This document shows, one piece after another, positions 12,640 through 24,387 of a stretch of DNA of 64,000 nt. Location: positions 84,575,001-84,639,000 of the forward strand of contig NC_092342.1 in the NCBI RefSeq assembly GCF_046630445.1. The letters are read 5' to 3'. Made by a program: the position numbers and the translations under genes. This DNA is from Rutidosis leptorrhynchoides. Lineage: Eukaryota > Streptophyta > Magnoliopsida > Asterales > Asteraceae. Positions within the stretch are counted from its first letter, which is position 1, and every line of letters begins with the position of its first letter. The notes beneath the pieces are model-generated. The model searched no databases and had not been told where the DNA came from. It saw only the letters and a program-made list of their open reading frames with translations.

Positions 12640-14035
12640 GGAAAGTTGAAAATTGTGTATAGTGTGTATTACGAAGTATATGTTTTAAAGTTGAAATCTA
12701 TTTATGTATAGAGTGCATTATGTTTTGACACTTTTAAATTAAAATGAAATATTAGCATTCTAGGTACTAGGTTTAAGAGATTGTTTGAATGTGCATTAAT
12801 AGGGGGTTCTTTTATTATTGCATTTTGATCTGAATAGTAAATGATTAATTGATAGTATTTTCTTAGCTAAACAAAAAAGTAATTAACTACAAAGGCACAA
12901 CAAAAACAGATACATATTTTGCCCTTAATCTACACCAAAACGTGATAATCACCTTTTTTATACCTGCCTATTTTTTCCTAACATTTTTTGAAAGACAAGT
13001 ACTTAGAATCACCGATAAAGAAATAACACTCATCCAATCATTTTCCCCTAACTACTTGTTAAGTTATCAAATAATTTGATTTACCAAAACACCTAGAGAC
13101 TTATTATTAGATTATTACATCATCGAACCTCGTAATTTAACTAAAAACATCAATTTATAACACGTTACTACTGAAATAACCCGTGGAATCACTGGTTTGG
13201 TTAAACGAAACAGTTTAATGATATGTTATAGGAATTAAGTAAATGTAAATGCGAAAGTTGTTTAGTTTAATGACTCGTAAAACCACGGATTCATAACCTT
13301 ACGAAGAGCAACTCATGTTAGCAAAATCAAATTCAAACCTGTCATTTTATCGAACACGTGGTATGCTTTAAATAAATTAAGATAAGTAAAAAACTATAAC
13401 AAAATTTTTTTATGATGAAATACATCTATTCAAATTCAAAAATATCATGAACCAATAAATGGTATGAGCCTTAAACTCATAATTAAGAATTAAAAAAAGA
13501 TAATCTAATTGATAAACTCTATAATCAAAAGATTGATTCACCTGGAAAAACTTGTGATGAAGCTTAAAGTAAATGAAAAGATCCATTAAAAGATGGTGTA
13601 GAAGATGAATAAAACTATTTTTTGAGGAGATAAATTTGAATTCTTTGTAAAAGAGAGTAAATAAAGGCGTGCAATTCGTTTGAGTTAATAGGGTTTTAAT
13701 TTGATTTGGGAAAAGAGAGATATTTTAAGGACGACGATTTATATCCGTATATGCTTTTTGATTTAGCGAATATATTTCGAAGCACGAGAGTAATATTATT
13801 TACCATATAAAAAAACAAATACTTCGTAAATTACAAAAGGAATAAAGGCTGCATTTTTTGTTAATTTATATCTTAATCGGAATTAATTGTAAAGATTAAA
13901 TTTTAATTGTAAATTAAATTGATTTATAATGTCATTCTGATGTGTTAGATTTTTTTCTATTTACTTTTAGAATTTTTTCAATAAAAAAATGACTATTTAT
14001 GATGTCATCATAACATTTTAATATTAACTATAGAC
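12640..14035. other. AT-rich DNA with no recognisable feature
   Basis: I see no open frame with family resemblance, no terminal repeats and no RNA gene in this stretch. Confidence 0.5.
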
Positions 14036-14086
14036 TATAGATAGATAGATAGATAGATAGCTAGATAGATAGATAGATAGATAGAT
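14036..14086. repeat. (TAGA)n microsatellite
   Basis: About 12 ATAG/GATA units with one interruption. Confidence 0.95.
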
Positions 14087-14297
14087 TCTCTGATTATGAG
14101 ATTCTAATTATGTAAAATGTATATCAATTTCTAAAAATCAAAGCCAAACACTCGCAAGGTATATAGATAGCATCGACTATCATAATTAAACAATATGATA
14201 TGATTATATAGATAATATTTTCCCCCTTAACTCTTAATGGCTCTGCCCGTACGTTTAACCGATTGAGAGAACTAGCTAGTCCAAGGTTTGAGTGTTT

Positions 14298-14379
14298 GAC
14301 ATATTCCAAGCCGAACCCGTTGTGCTTCAAAGAATAAGACATATTCCAAGCCGAACCCGTTGTGCTTCAAAGAATAAGG
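14298..14379. repeat. 41-bp tandem duplication
   Basis: The block starting ACATATTCCAAGCCGAACCC occurs at 14298 and again at 14339, almost unchanged. Confidence 0.85.
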
Positions 14380-14483
14380 CATGAATCGGGAACATTATCC
14401 CCAAATGGATCCTAGTGGGCCTATGCAAAACTACGATGGTCCCAGGCCAGTTCTAACATAACAATGTCCAATAGATCAAATTA

Positions 14484-14484
<1 letters not shown>

Positions 14485-14526
<42 letters not shown>

Positions 14527-14540
14527 AAAAAAAAAAACTG
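14485..14540. repeat. Poly(A) tract
   Basis: About 40 A residues followed by a short A-rich tail. It could mark the 3' end of a retroposed sequence, but no source sequence is recognisable upstream. Confidence 0.7.
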
Positions 14541-14847
14541 AATAATTTTAATAGGAAAACGATAGATGATATTTCTAAGGGTTTGTTAGTCCATAGATTC
14601 ACATAAAACTAACTGATCCAAGTTCTAAGATCTAAAAAAGACTATTAACTCTCTTAACATTGCAACCATATTAAGTGAAAATGATACTATGAAGTTGCCA
14701 TCTTTAAATTATCAACGGGTCAGTGTAAGGAAAAATGCAAGATCGATTGCATAGCTTCATTTTGAGCTTATACTCATGCAAGATCGATTATGTACCCGAT
14801 CGATGCAATGATTCTTTTCTTTATTGCTAGAAGTAGCACCATCTAAT

Positions 14848-15060
14848 TTCGGGGTGGTAGCTGAGTGGATATGACATGGCATCTCTAGTAGGATTAAAGC
14901 TCTGGAGATTACAAGTTCGTATCCGCTACGCAACATAAACCCCTCGTGTCTAGGCTGTTCACCCGGTATGACTTTGAGTGCAAAGTGAGTAGTCGCTGTG
15001 AAATTAATTGGCTCGCAGAGCGAGTTGAAAACAAGTAAAATAGAGAAAATAGCACCATTT
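14848..15060 (+). mobile_element. tRNA-related SINE-like sequence
   Basis: A polymerase III box A-like motif, TAGCTGAGTGG, lies at about 14859 and a box B-like GTTCGTATCC at 14911, a tRNA-like spacing. The start GGGGTGGTAGCTGAGTGG is typical of tRNA-derived plant SINE heads. No poly(A) or clear tail boundary is visible, so the 3' limit is approximate. The match is imperfect at box B, so a decayed copy is likely. Confidence 0.5.
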
Positions 15061-15556
15061 ACATCACAAACTTTTAGTTCCATGTAAAATGTAGACCATT
15101 TCCTTTAACGACCATTTGAATGTTAATTCTTTTAATAAGAATGATTTTCTTTCTTTAGATGTTATCTATATATATTTCCAAATTTACTAGTTAAAGTCAG
15201 ATTTGGCAAGCAAGATTCTGATTCAATAAGACCACCTCCAACCCTCCGTCAAACAGCGGCGTCAATCCTTGCTGGCATGAACTGACAAAAATTGACGACT
15301 GTTAACGCAACATCAGTTTTCGATAGTTTCGGCGTTAGTTAGGATCTCGACGGAAAAAAAACGTCAGTTTTCGCTGGTGGTCTGTGATTGCGCCACGTGG
15401 ACTAGCCGTTGCCCAACGGCTTTATAGCCGTTTTTTACTCTTTTTTTTTTTTTTTTTGTTATTTTCCATTATAAATATATAACACTTTCATTTCATTTTT
15501 ACACAACAAAAACATCAAATTTCTCTCAATATTTATATATTTTACTCAAAATAATT

Positions 15557-15793
15557 ATGGTGTCATATTTACTAGCTTCCGATTCCGATTCGGAGGATGT
15601 TCGTGTTATCCAACTTATTCAAGAATTGGACGAAGAGTCCGAAGTCGAGTCCGTTCCTCGTATTCCTATAGTTCGCTGATACATTCCGAGAGATCGAGAG
15701 TCAGCAGCGCAACGTCTTTTTGAACGATTACTGACTGGAGATTTAATCGAGCATATTTGGAATCTTCCAACCTCATTTCGACCTACGAATTAG
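15557..15793 (+). pseudogene. N-terminal fragment of a Harbinger-type transposase-like protein
   Basis: The frame opens with ATG at 15557, reads MVSYLLASDSDSEDVRVIQL and about 20 further acidic residues, and meets TGA at 15677. Reading resumes in the same frame with YIPRDRESAAQRLFERLL and stops at TAG 15791. An acidic start followed by a YIPRDRE...A..RL motif is characteristic of the region before the catalytic domain in plant PIF/Harbinger (ALP1-like) proteins. No DDE domain follows, so no enzyme can be made. A CDS of 78 codons with an internal stop is all that remains. Confidence 0.5.
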
Positions 15794-15823
15794 TCTTTAA
15801 TTGTGTAATCTTTAATTTTATTA

Positions 15824-16086
15824 CTCCCTCTGTCCCAAAATAATTGTCTAACTTACTATTTTTGTTTGTCCCAAAAACATTGTCTCTTACTTAAAATAAC
15901 AATAAAAATCTCTTAAAGTTCCAATTAAATCACCTCTATTATTGGAAGATACAATTAAATATGGAAACTTATTAACAATTTAAGCAATTCTTAATCAATT
16001 AAATTAAGGGCAAAATGTACAATCTGTACATATCTCTTAAATCCCAAGAATAGTCAAACCAGACAATCTTTTTGGGACGGATGGAA
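15824..16086. mobile_element. Stowaway-like MITE nested in the Harbinger-like element
   Basis: Ends CTCCCTCTGTCCCAAAATAA and, from the right, TTCCATCCGTCCCAAAAAGA are inverted, and TA flanks both sides (15822-15823, 16087-16088). It is non-coding and is the younger insertion. Confidence 0.75.
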
Positions 16087-16379
16087 TATTATTTTAGATT
16101 GTAAGTTTTTTATTACTTATTTTATTTAATAGTTGGTATTTTGTTTTTTTTATTATTAATGAATATTTTATTATTTCAAATATTAAATAATGTATTAAAT
16201 TATATAAAAATGTAAAAAATAAAAAACTGGTGGACACTACTGAAACTGACCCTGAAAACTAACATTTTGGGTTAAAAAATGTCAGAAACGGACACTGCCC
16301 AGTCAAAGTCAGATTGCACTTTTTGACCAAAAAGTACCAAAACTGACTGTGACGTCACAGTCAGGGTTGGAAATGGTCT

Positions 16380-16814
16380 TATATCCACAGGCGTACATAC
16401 ATATTTATATGTGTTGGCTTTGGGTCTTGAAAACAATCCATGGGATATAGTGTATGTGCCATTTTGGACCTACAGTTGCTTTCTACCAAACCTGTGGGTC
16501 AAAGTACAAACATAGTTTGGATAAATGGTCAATAGAGGATTTACATGGATGATAAACAATATATAAATGGATACGTTCCACAATTGTTTAGATAGTGGTG
16601 TGAGAGCTTAAATTACTTAAAGTCTTAACTTGTATTCACTTTAGTGCGCTCTAAGCAATCAATGTGTAATATGTATCAACCAGTCATCGAATCCGCATTA
16701 TGATACTGTGATTCTTTAGATTATAAATCATAATAGAATACGTTACAAAATTACTATCGTCTCTCTTTAGTTTTATGCTTACTATCTTAACTCGCTTATA
16801 TTGCATACTTTAAG
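16380..16814. other. AT-rich DNA with no recognisable feature
   Basis: No open frame, terminal repeat or RNA gene is visible between the Harbinger-like element and the LINE fragment. Confidence 0.5.
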
Positions 16815-17110
16815 CAAAGATTGTATTCATCTTCCCTCTCTACAATACTTCATGTTCTTAATACGGGACCAACATACAAAAATAAACGAAATAGGACGAA
16901 AATCTTTAATAAACGTCGAGTTGGACACCTTTGGAATTAACATAATAAAAGCAAAGCTGACATCTTTCGGAATTACCTTACTGACAAACACAGAAGTAAT
17001 AGTTGCCACTAATTCATCCTTTAAAATGTCCCAATTTTTTTTTTATGAATGCATAAGAAATACCGTCGGGACTGGGAGACTTTGTTGCTACCACAATCCT
17101 AAACCGCACC
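16815..17110 (-). pseudogene. Degenerate LINE (L1-type) reverse-transcriptase fragment
   Basis: On the minus strand the text FIMLIPKVSNSTFIKDFRPI matches the conserved reverse-transcriptase motif of plant L1-type LINEs (LIPK...DFRPISL). Upstream residues ending SFVFVSKVIPKDVSF-like text fit the same domain. Only about 100 codons survive, with frame breaks either side and no endonuclease or catalytic FADD box. Confidence 0.6.
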
Positions 17111-17189
17111 ACGTATTTCATCCGTCGTAACCAATTCTTCCAACATAATCCTTTTTCTCGGAAGTTAGAACCAGATTAGAGCGCACAAC

Positions 17190-17860
17190 AACAAAAATGA
17201 CTCAATATGACCCTTTTTCTAGGACCCTGCAAAACTAGGGTCTTTAAAAAACACTTAATAGGACACTCTATTTTGAGGGTCTTATTATGATAGCAAAGAG
17301 TCTTAAAACTAGATTTGATAAATTGGCATGGCCATGAACAACTAATGTAACCGTTATTAGTAACATAGGGTCCTATACAGAGTAATTAACAGATATGTTT
17401 ATTTCAGGGTCATATTAAGAATTACGTCATTGGGTTATCAACGCCATGAATTACAATTGTAATTGTTAACGTAAAGTCCTAAAAAATACATTTAACATAA
17501 TGGTTTAATTCAGGGGTCTTATTACAAAAACAAGAATTACGTAATTGGTTTGTAATAGCCATGAATTCCAAATGTAATATTATTATTAAAATAGGGTCCT
17601 AAAAAATATGACGGTTTATTTCAGGGTTCCCATTGCAATAGCTAAGCATTACGAAATTGGATTATAATGGCCATGAAATACAATTGCTAATAGGACCATC
17701 TAGTTTTGAGTCATATTCCACTTGTTAGTATTAACCTTGGTAGTTTAGGGGTCCTATTACAAAAATAAGGCATTACGTCAATGAGTTATCATTCCCATGA
17801 ACTATAAATTTTTATAAGACCTTTTAGTTTTGGTTCTTATTATAAATGTTATTATTAAAG
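17190..17860. repeat. Degenerate tandem array, period about 105-125 bp
   Basis: A unit containing TTTCAGGGTC, ATTACGTAATTGG and GCCATGAATT recurs with clear drift near 17268, 17400, 17508, 17618 and 17738. Copies differ by indels and many substitutions. It looks like an old satellite remnant rather than a coding repeat. Confidence 0.65.
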
Positions 17861-17868
17861 TAGGTAGG

Positions 17869-20800
17869 TGTCATACCCCCAAATAGGGTTGGGGAAATAT
17901 GACTTCACAATATCATAACACAAATATGTATAAACGAGAACGACTCTATATGAGACGTTTTTAGTATAAACTAATGTATTTAAAACAACGGAAAGTAGTA
18001 AGTCATTACAATTGTAACTTAAATGTTTTTATGCAATAATATGAATGTATAAATGCGGACTCCAAAAGCAGCAAAGTCCAAATAGAAAAATAATCTTTAG
18101 CAATCTTCACCTGAAACAAAACATGCTAAAAGTGTCAACCAAAAAGGTTGAGTGAACAACATAGGTTTAATATATAGTTTTAGACCACAAGAATTAGTTA
18201 TCAAAAGTAAATGCTGAAGTTATGATATCGAGACATAAACAAAATTACCCCTGGACACCTTGAACTGTCAGTATCGTTTAATCATTATTATGTAACCAAA
18301 GACCAACGGTCAAATGGTTAGAGACGTCACTCTCAATAGCGCTATTCACAATAACTAAGCTTACCAAAATTCCAGTAATTAACGATATCATGGTAGGGAT
18401 TTAGCATGAATCAAAGCATGTCAGCACAGTTAAACAGTTTACGGGTACTTGTGTCTAAGTGTAAAACAGTTTGAAAGCAAGCATGTGTCTCACCCCAAAG
18501 TTCAAAATAAGTAATAGAAACAGTTAAAAAGTGGGGCTATGAAGTTCACCTTAATAGCAGATAGATATTCCACGCAAGTTATATGATCGGAGTGTTGAAC
18601 ACGGAGATCTCAACCTAGAGATATTATGTTCGATTAGTTAATGTCTAATAGACATAAAGTTTGTTTATTAATATAGCAAACTACATTAACAGTGACCGTT
18701 CTCGAAAAAAGTTTTATTTATACAAGTGATAATATACGTAGTATACTTAAGTGTTACTATATAGGTAAGTGTATAGGTTATACTAATAATAGTATTATTA
18801 GCCTTTAATTAACTATTATGTATACTTATCTTTATATGTTACATATATAAATATACCTATGTGATACATACATATATATACATTCTTTATTGTTATCATA
18901 CAAGTATGTGTTTAACTATATATTATATATATACATATTATTTGCAAGTGTTATATATACATTAGTGTAGAAGTGGTACTTATATATATACTTATTACTA
19001 CTTATCATCTTTTGTAATTCTTAAAATATATACATGATACATAGACACATTCATACATCCATACACACGTACATATACATACATATATACACATACATAT
19101 ATACTCATGTATATATTTACATATATACATACGCATGTATCTACAATATATACATGTACCTACGTACGCATGTTTGCATGCATGCACGTGTATATTATTA
19201 TCATTATTATTTACTAATCCTAAACTTCTATCACTACATAAATCTTTATTCAAGTAACCTAGATTATAAATCACAATCACATCCAATTCATGTTCAACCT
19301 TTTCAATCATATTCATAACTAGTTCATGATCACAACTTAACAATTCTTATAATTATAATACTTCATGTATTTAACTAGCTTATTAATCATTAATCATAAT
19401 CTTTCATTATATCCTTTAACCTTATTCATAACTTTTTAACTTTATCATTATCTATACGAGATTCATGATCATCTATAAATCATACTTCTAATCTTTTCAT
19501 TAATCATTAATCATTAATTTAATCTTTTACTCATATTATTTATCCTTGAACTTTTAACTTTAATATCTAGTTTCATAATCAATTCATATTACTAACACCA
19601 TGATCAAGTACTTTACTACATTACTAATCTTACAATCAAAACTTTCATCTTTAACCTAATCAATACATAAAATCACAAACCTCATACTTGGATTAACCAT
19701 ATTATTAACATAACCCTATGTCATATTCATTATCATTATTCATACACATTCATAATTCGTATTCATTATCATTCTTTTAACACACACTTCATTATCTTTT
19801 ATCTCTTAATTCCCCCTAATAACTAATCAAGTTCATACCGCATAATCATATTTTAGATTCAACATGAATTCATAACCATTCATCTTTTATTAACTAGCTT
19901 GTTAACCAATAACCCTAATCATTATTCTTTTAATCTTGATCATATCCATTAACATTCATAAATCTTTATTAACCATTAATTATAATACTTGATCAAAACC
20001 TTTATCATTATTCATTCTTCATAAACATTATACTTAACATAACACTTATCAATATACTTATACGTAACCAAATAAAGAACAAGATCACTAGGGTTTATTA
20101 GTTATACTTTAACAAGCTTTAAATCAAAGATTGGTGATGAAGATGGTACGAAACAGAAACATAATCCAAGCAGCTGCAGCAATAGCAAGATCACTACCCA
20201 AAAAGAGGTCTTTTGGGTCTGACCTGGTTCGACTGAACCCACAACAACACAGCAGTAGCAACAGCGACCCAAACAAGGAGTTTTCTTGGGTCTGAACTAG
20301 TTCGACAGCAACAGCAGCAAACCAGAAGGAAAGTACAGCAACAAGTTCGATTGATGGGCTGTCTTGGTGGTGATTTACGAATGCAGGAACACGGGTTTAA
20401 AGAGCTGCACAGATGGGTTGTAACAGCATCAACAATGCAGATACAGCAGGCGAAATCAGGAGCTGAATAATAGCAGGAAACAAAAAGAAAACGCAGCAGG
20501 TTTTGGGGGTTGTTTTAGTCGACAAGAAAGCAGATGGTGAGGAGTTTTTAGTCGACTGAAACTAGAGGGAATGCAGGAGAATAATCGATTTATTTGCAGA
20601 TTGTTTGTGGTGAGTTAAACTTGGAAATCACGATGGCTTTTATAGATTGCTAGGTTTCCTAATTGCTCTTGGATTCAAGGATTGGAATTAGAGTTAAACT
20701 AGGATTAAGCAAAACTTAGTGATCAAGTTTGATTTCCTAAAAATAAGCCTACAGCCAATTTATGTGTGATACTTATGATTTATCTCTCTTTTTTTATACG

Positions 20801-21251
20801 GTTTCTTATTTATTATTATTTATTATATATATATTTTTATTAATATTATTAATATTAGGGTTACTTTTATTTAAATACATTTTATTTATTTATTTGTCCC
20901 TAACTTTTATAAATTTTATTTGGTTCCAAATTGTTTACGTATTAATTTGTATAGTTTATTACATGTCACTTTTAAGTATTAATATATATAGTTTATATTA
21001 TTTATTAAGTACTAGGGTTAGGGTTTATTATTTAATATTAAATGGTATTAGGGTTTTGTAATTAATAGGTAAGGTTAGGTTTAGGGTTTTATATCATATT
21101 AGGGTTTTATAATAATTACGATCATTTAATGAAAGTATAAATGTTCGTTTGTCCAAATGGATAACAACCCTAATGATGATGCACAGAATATGACATTGAA
21201 ACCCTAAGGACAACTTGGTAAATTCAGAAGGGAAAAGTGAGGGTTGTTATA
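17869..21251 (-). mobile_element. 3' LTR of decayed minus-strand Tekay-like gypsy element (F)
   Basis: On the plus strand the left end is TGTCATACCCCCAAATAGG and the right end TTGTTATA at 21251. The next bases, AGTACCTCCCCGTTAA, correspond to the polypurine tract and LTR junction of element D at 57551. Coding remnants continue to the right on the minus strand. The LTR carries ACATATATA-type simple repeats at 18840-19170 and an AGCAACAGC-rich stretch at 20170-20480. No gene inside. Confidence 0.6.
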
Positions 21252-21267
21252 GTACCTCCCCGTTAAT
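21252..21267 (-). other. Polypurine tract of element F
   Basis: The minus strand reads TTAACGGGGAGGTAC next to the LTR boundary, the place where plus-strand DNA priming is expected. Confidence 0.55.
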
Positions 21268-21640
21268 TTAAACTTCATCCCGAAGTTTCAGGAAGACTTC
21301 TCGAATGCTTCAGGGGGGTGAGAATAGATGTGGATATTTCCGTTTCATCTGGTCTTCACATTCCCAGGTATACTCGGGGCCTCTTCGTGAATTTCAACGG
21401 ATCTTAACAACAGAAATAGAGCTTTGTTTCAAACGTTTAATCTTTTGATCCAATAACTTCTCTAGGTTTTTCGATGAAGTGAAATAAATGCGAAGATCAT
21501 TCAAGGGAATAACGAGTATATCGTCAACAAGACACTTTTTAAGATTCGAGATGTGAAATGTATCAACTTTATTTAACATGAAGTGTTGACTAAAAATTAT
21601 CATTTGGTCAACGTTTTGTTAAAGCAAAGTCTACACTTAA
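21256..21640 (-). pseudogene. Integrase C-terminal remnant of element F
   Basis: The minus-strand text TFHISNLKKCLVDDILVIPL followed by a block ending KRLKQSSISVVKIR matches the region after the integrase core in Tekay-like gypsy elements. Element D has the corresponding FHVSNLKKC...[16 protein letters not shown]. Downstream frame breaks remove the chromodomain-like end. Confidence 0.75.
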
Positions 21641-21779
21641 TTACAGTGGGGACCTACTTGAATGAGAGTTGATGTTGTATGAAATATCGGCTAAAAGAGA
21701 CTGGGTGATTAGAATATCTAGTCTTATGGACTTCCTCCATGTCTAGTTCTTGAAAAATTTCTGATTAATGGTGATTTTT

Positions 21780-22440
21780 ATAAGATCGACATGTATTCCT
21801 TCACTATTAACTACATGTCCAAGGAATTGTATGATTCGTAGCCAAAGTTCACACTTGGAAAAATTTGGCTTACGGTTGTTCCTTCTTTAAGAGCTCTAGA
21901 ATCAATTGCAGATGTTGCTCATGCTCTTTCTCGCTCTTAGAATAGATTAGGATATCATCAATGAAAACGGTTACGAATTTATCAAGATAAGGTTTGCATA
22001 CACGGTTCATAAGATCCATGAATACAGCAGGAGTATTGGTTAAACCAAAAGACATGACAAGAAACTCATAATGTCTATAACGAGTTAGGAATGTAGTCTT
22101 AGAAACGTCAACTTCATTGACTCTCAATTGATGATAACCCGACCTAAGGTCAAGCTTCGAATAGATACTTGACCCTTGCAGTTGGTCAAACAGGTCATCA
22201 ATAAGCGGGAATGGATAACGATTCTTGATGGTTAGCTTGTTGAGACCTCAGTAATTAATACACATCCTCAATGTGCCATCTTCTTCTTAACAAATAGAAG
22301 GGGTGCTCCTTACGGAGGCAAGCTAAGACGGATGGAACCTTTCTCCAAAAGTTCTTGGAGTTGGCTGGATGATTTTCTCATTTCGGATGGAGCTAATCGG
22401 TATGATACCTATGCAATAGGTATAACACCGGGCGTGGATA
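21780..22440 (-). pseudogene. Reverse-transcriptase remnant of element F
   Basis: The minus strand encodes [20 protein letters not shown], then [17 protein letters not shown] and the catalytic block [11 protein letters not shown]. It is close to the reverse transcriptase of element D (59800-60330). Homology extends right to about 22430 but with frame breaks. Integrase core and RNase H between this and 21640 are gone. Confidence 0.8.
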
Positions 22441-22870
22441 ATTGACAAGTGAGGAATATATAATATCTAGGGTTGATATTTTTAGTTAACAATATAGTGA
22501 TAAGGAGTATGTAATGGTACACAGTGGTCCTAAGGTTGATCAAATCTTATTCCCATCATGATCCATTAGGATTTCTGTATGACCTATCATAATATAAATA
22601 CGTTGATCAAGTGTCGTTATATTATTCTAAATCATACTTTTGTCACTCCATAAAGTTACTACTATGTCATCTAGTCAATATTCATCTTCTTCGAGGTAAA
22701 TGATTTAATGGAAAATGAAAGAAAAGAAAATAACATCATTCATTCATTTAAAAGGAAATAACCAGAGTATTACAGAAACTTAACGAAATCTTCCAAAATG
22801 TAAAAGTACTAAATGGTAACACAAAGAATACTATGAAAATGAAAAATTTAAATGTCTAGTGGTTTCCAAA
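22440..22870. other. Unassigned stretch between pol and gag remnants
   Basis: No domain or repeat is recognisable; protease sequence expected at this position is not visible. Confidence 0.4.
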
Positions 22871-22876
22871 AACTCT

Positions 22877-23715
22877 TCATTGTGCCTCTTCATTCTTCTT
22901 CTTATCCGAACATTGATTTTTGAAATGCCCTATTCTTTCGCAGTTATAGCAAGTAAGAACGGTTGCATTTGCCTTTGTAGCTGGAGTTTTGGTTGATGGA
23001 ATAACAACTCTACAATTCTTGGATACATGACCCACTTTCTTGCACTTGGTGCACTTGGCCTTACACCATCCTTCATGATGTTTCTCACATCTCTTGCAAT
23101 AAGGACGTTTTCCCTTATATAACTTGTTGAATTTGCTTTTAGAATTTTCTTGCCTCATTCCTTCTCTTTTCCTTTTTGCACCTTCTTTCTCCTTATGTTT
23201 GTCGATGAAATAGCTTGCTATGCAAGCAGCTTCTTGTATGGTACTCGGGTTCTCCAAGATAACATCTCTTCGGACTTCGTTAGGCAATCCATTGATGTAG
23301 CATTGGATCCCTAGATACTCGGGAGTAGCCATGAGAGCAAACTCTTGAAATCGGTTGGTGTAACTCATGAGATCAGCATTCACCATTTCTATATTACTGA
23401 GCCCAGGTCTTTCAGTACTCTTGTATGTAGGGGGCGGGCAGCTTATAAAACTTTGATGAGAACGAATAGTCGAAAGGTTTCACGGTACGCCATTGTTGCC
23501 ATTGCCTTGAACAGAGGACTCGGACTTGGATTCTTCCTCAACTTCTTCTTCTTCATTCATCTCCTCCATAAATTCTTCCTCCTCGTCATCCCCATCATAG
23601 TTATCATTAGTGTGGGATTCTTCCAAATGAGGGTAGTGTGGTGGACTAGCAGGGACATAGTTTGGGTGAGTTGGTGAAAATGGCGAGGAAACGGGTCCAT
23701 AAGTCGGTGTGCGGA
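22877..23715 (-). pseudogene. Gag remnant of element F with zinc knuckles
   Basis: On the minus strand the right part (23530-23715) encodes a proline/serine stretch and a strongly acidic run (DDEEEEFMEEMNEEEEVEEE). A TGA then lies near 23480. The next open part ends in a gag region with CKRCEKHHEGWC, CTKCKKVGHVSKNC and CYNCERIGHFKNQC. The last two fit the CX2CX4HX4C zinc knuckle. Much of the central gag domain is missing. The region is cut at 23716 by the LTR of element A1. Confidence 0.75.
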
Positions 23716-24387
23716 TGATCGGTCCTTATTTGACATGATTGTTTATGCTTAACAACTTGAAAGTAACCATATTTGATTGAAAAATGAGATACTTTGATGT
23801 GGTTTTGTGTTTTATAGGTGAGAAAAGAAGTTAGTGCAAAAAGGTGCGAAAAACGGCATTTGAAGTCGAGTTGTGAAAAAAGTTGGAAAATTCAGAATTT
23901 TTACACTAGAGTAAAATACACCAGCTTTCAAGTTTTTTACGCCAGCTTTTAAGCCAGTGTTAATATGGGCGTAAATTACGCCAGACATGGCGTAAAATAC
24001 GCCAATGCAATTTCGCTGATGCCGGATTTTGAGATATTTTTGCTTTGGGAACAAGTTATCCATTCCCTATATAAGGGAAACCCTTAGCCACGAATTGGGG
24101 GATCTTTTTCCTCAATTTTTAGAGCCCAAATCACATACAAAAACATCACAAAACATCATCAATCAAGGATTTAAGTCAAGATCAAAGGCGCGTTCATCAT
24201 GATTCATCCTTCTATCATCGTGTACATCATCACCAACATGCAAGGCTAATCTCCTTACTTTATTCCTTCCATTGAACAATTGTATATTTATGATTTCATT
24301 CAAGTATTATTGTGATTCATAATTTGTTTTGAAAAAGTCTTTTGATTTATGAATTTTTCAAGTTATTGTTCAATGCGAATTTATCGA
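23716..24387 (+). mobile_element. 5' LTR of Athila-like element A1, 3' part deleted
   Basis: It starts TGATCGGTCCTTATTTGACA and follows the intact LTR at 50207 closely as far as ATTTATCGAA (24380-24388). At that point it jumps into gag sequence. Compared with the second copy, the missing segment is 758 bp and includes the rest of the LTR, the primer-binding site and the gag start. The shared CGAA at the join suggests a microhomology deletion. A TATATAAG box lies at 24068-24075. Confidence 0.85.

Larger units (their letters stand above)
15229..16379 (+). mobile_element. PIF/Harbinger-like TIR element, non-autonomous
   Basis: Termini AGACCACCTCCAACCCT and, reverse-complemented from the right, AGACCATTTCCAACCCTGAC form inverted repeats of about 20 bp, with TA on both outer sides. 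A coding remnant at 15557-15793 resembles the start of Harbinger-type transposase-like proteins. The rest of the transposase is absent. A Stowaway-like MITE (15824-16086) is nested inside. Superfamily call is moderate because the flanking target duplication is ambiguous (TA or TWA). Confidence 0.55.

Noticed and set aside
12076..12640. Phenylalanine/cysteine-rich plus-strand frames that could suggest a membrane protein
   Set aside because: The sequence is a foldback of short repeated modules; both strands and several frames stay open for that reason.
13160..13300. Possible Helitron terminus suggested by CCCGTGGAATCACTGG
   Set aside because: No matching TC start, CTRR end or terminal hairpin could be placed.
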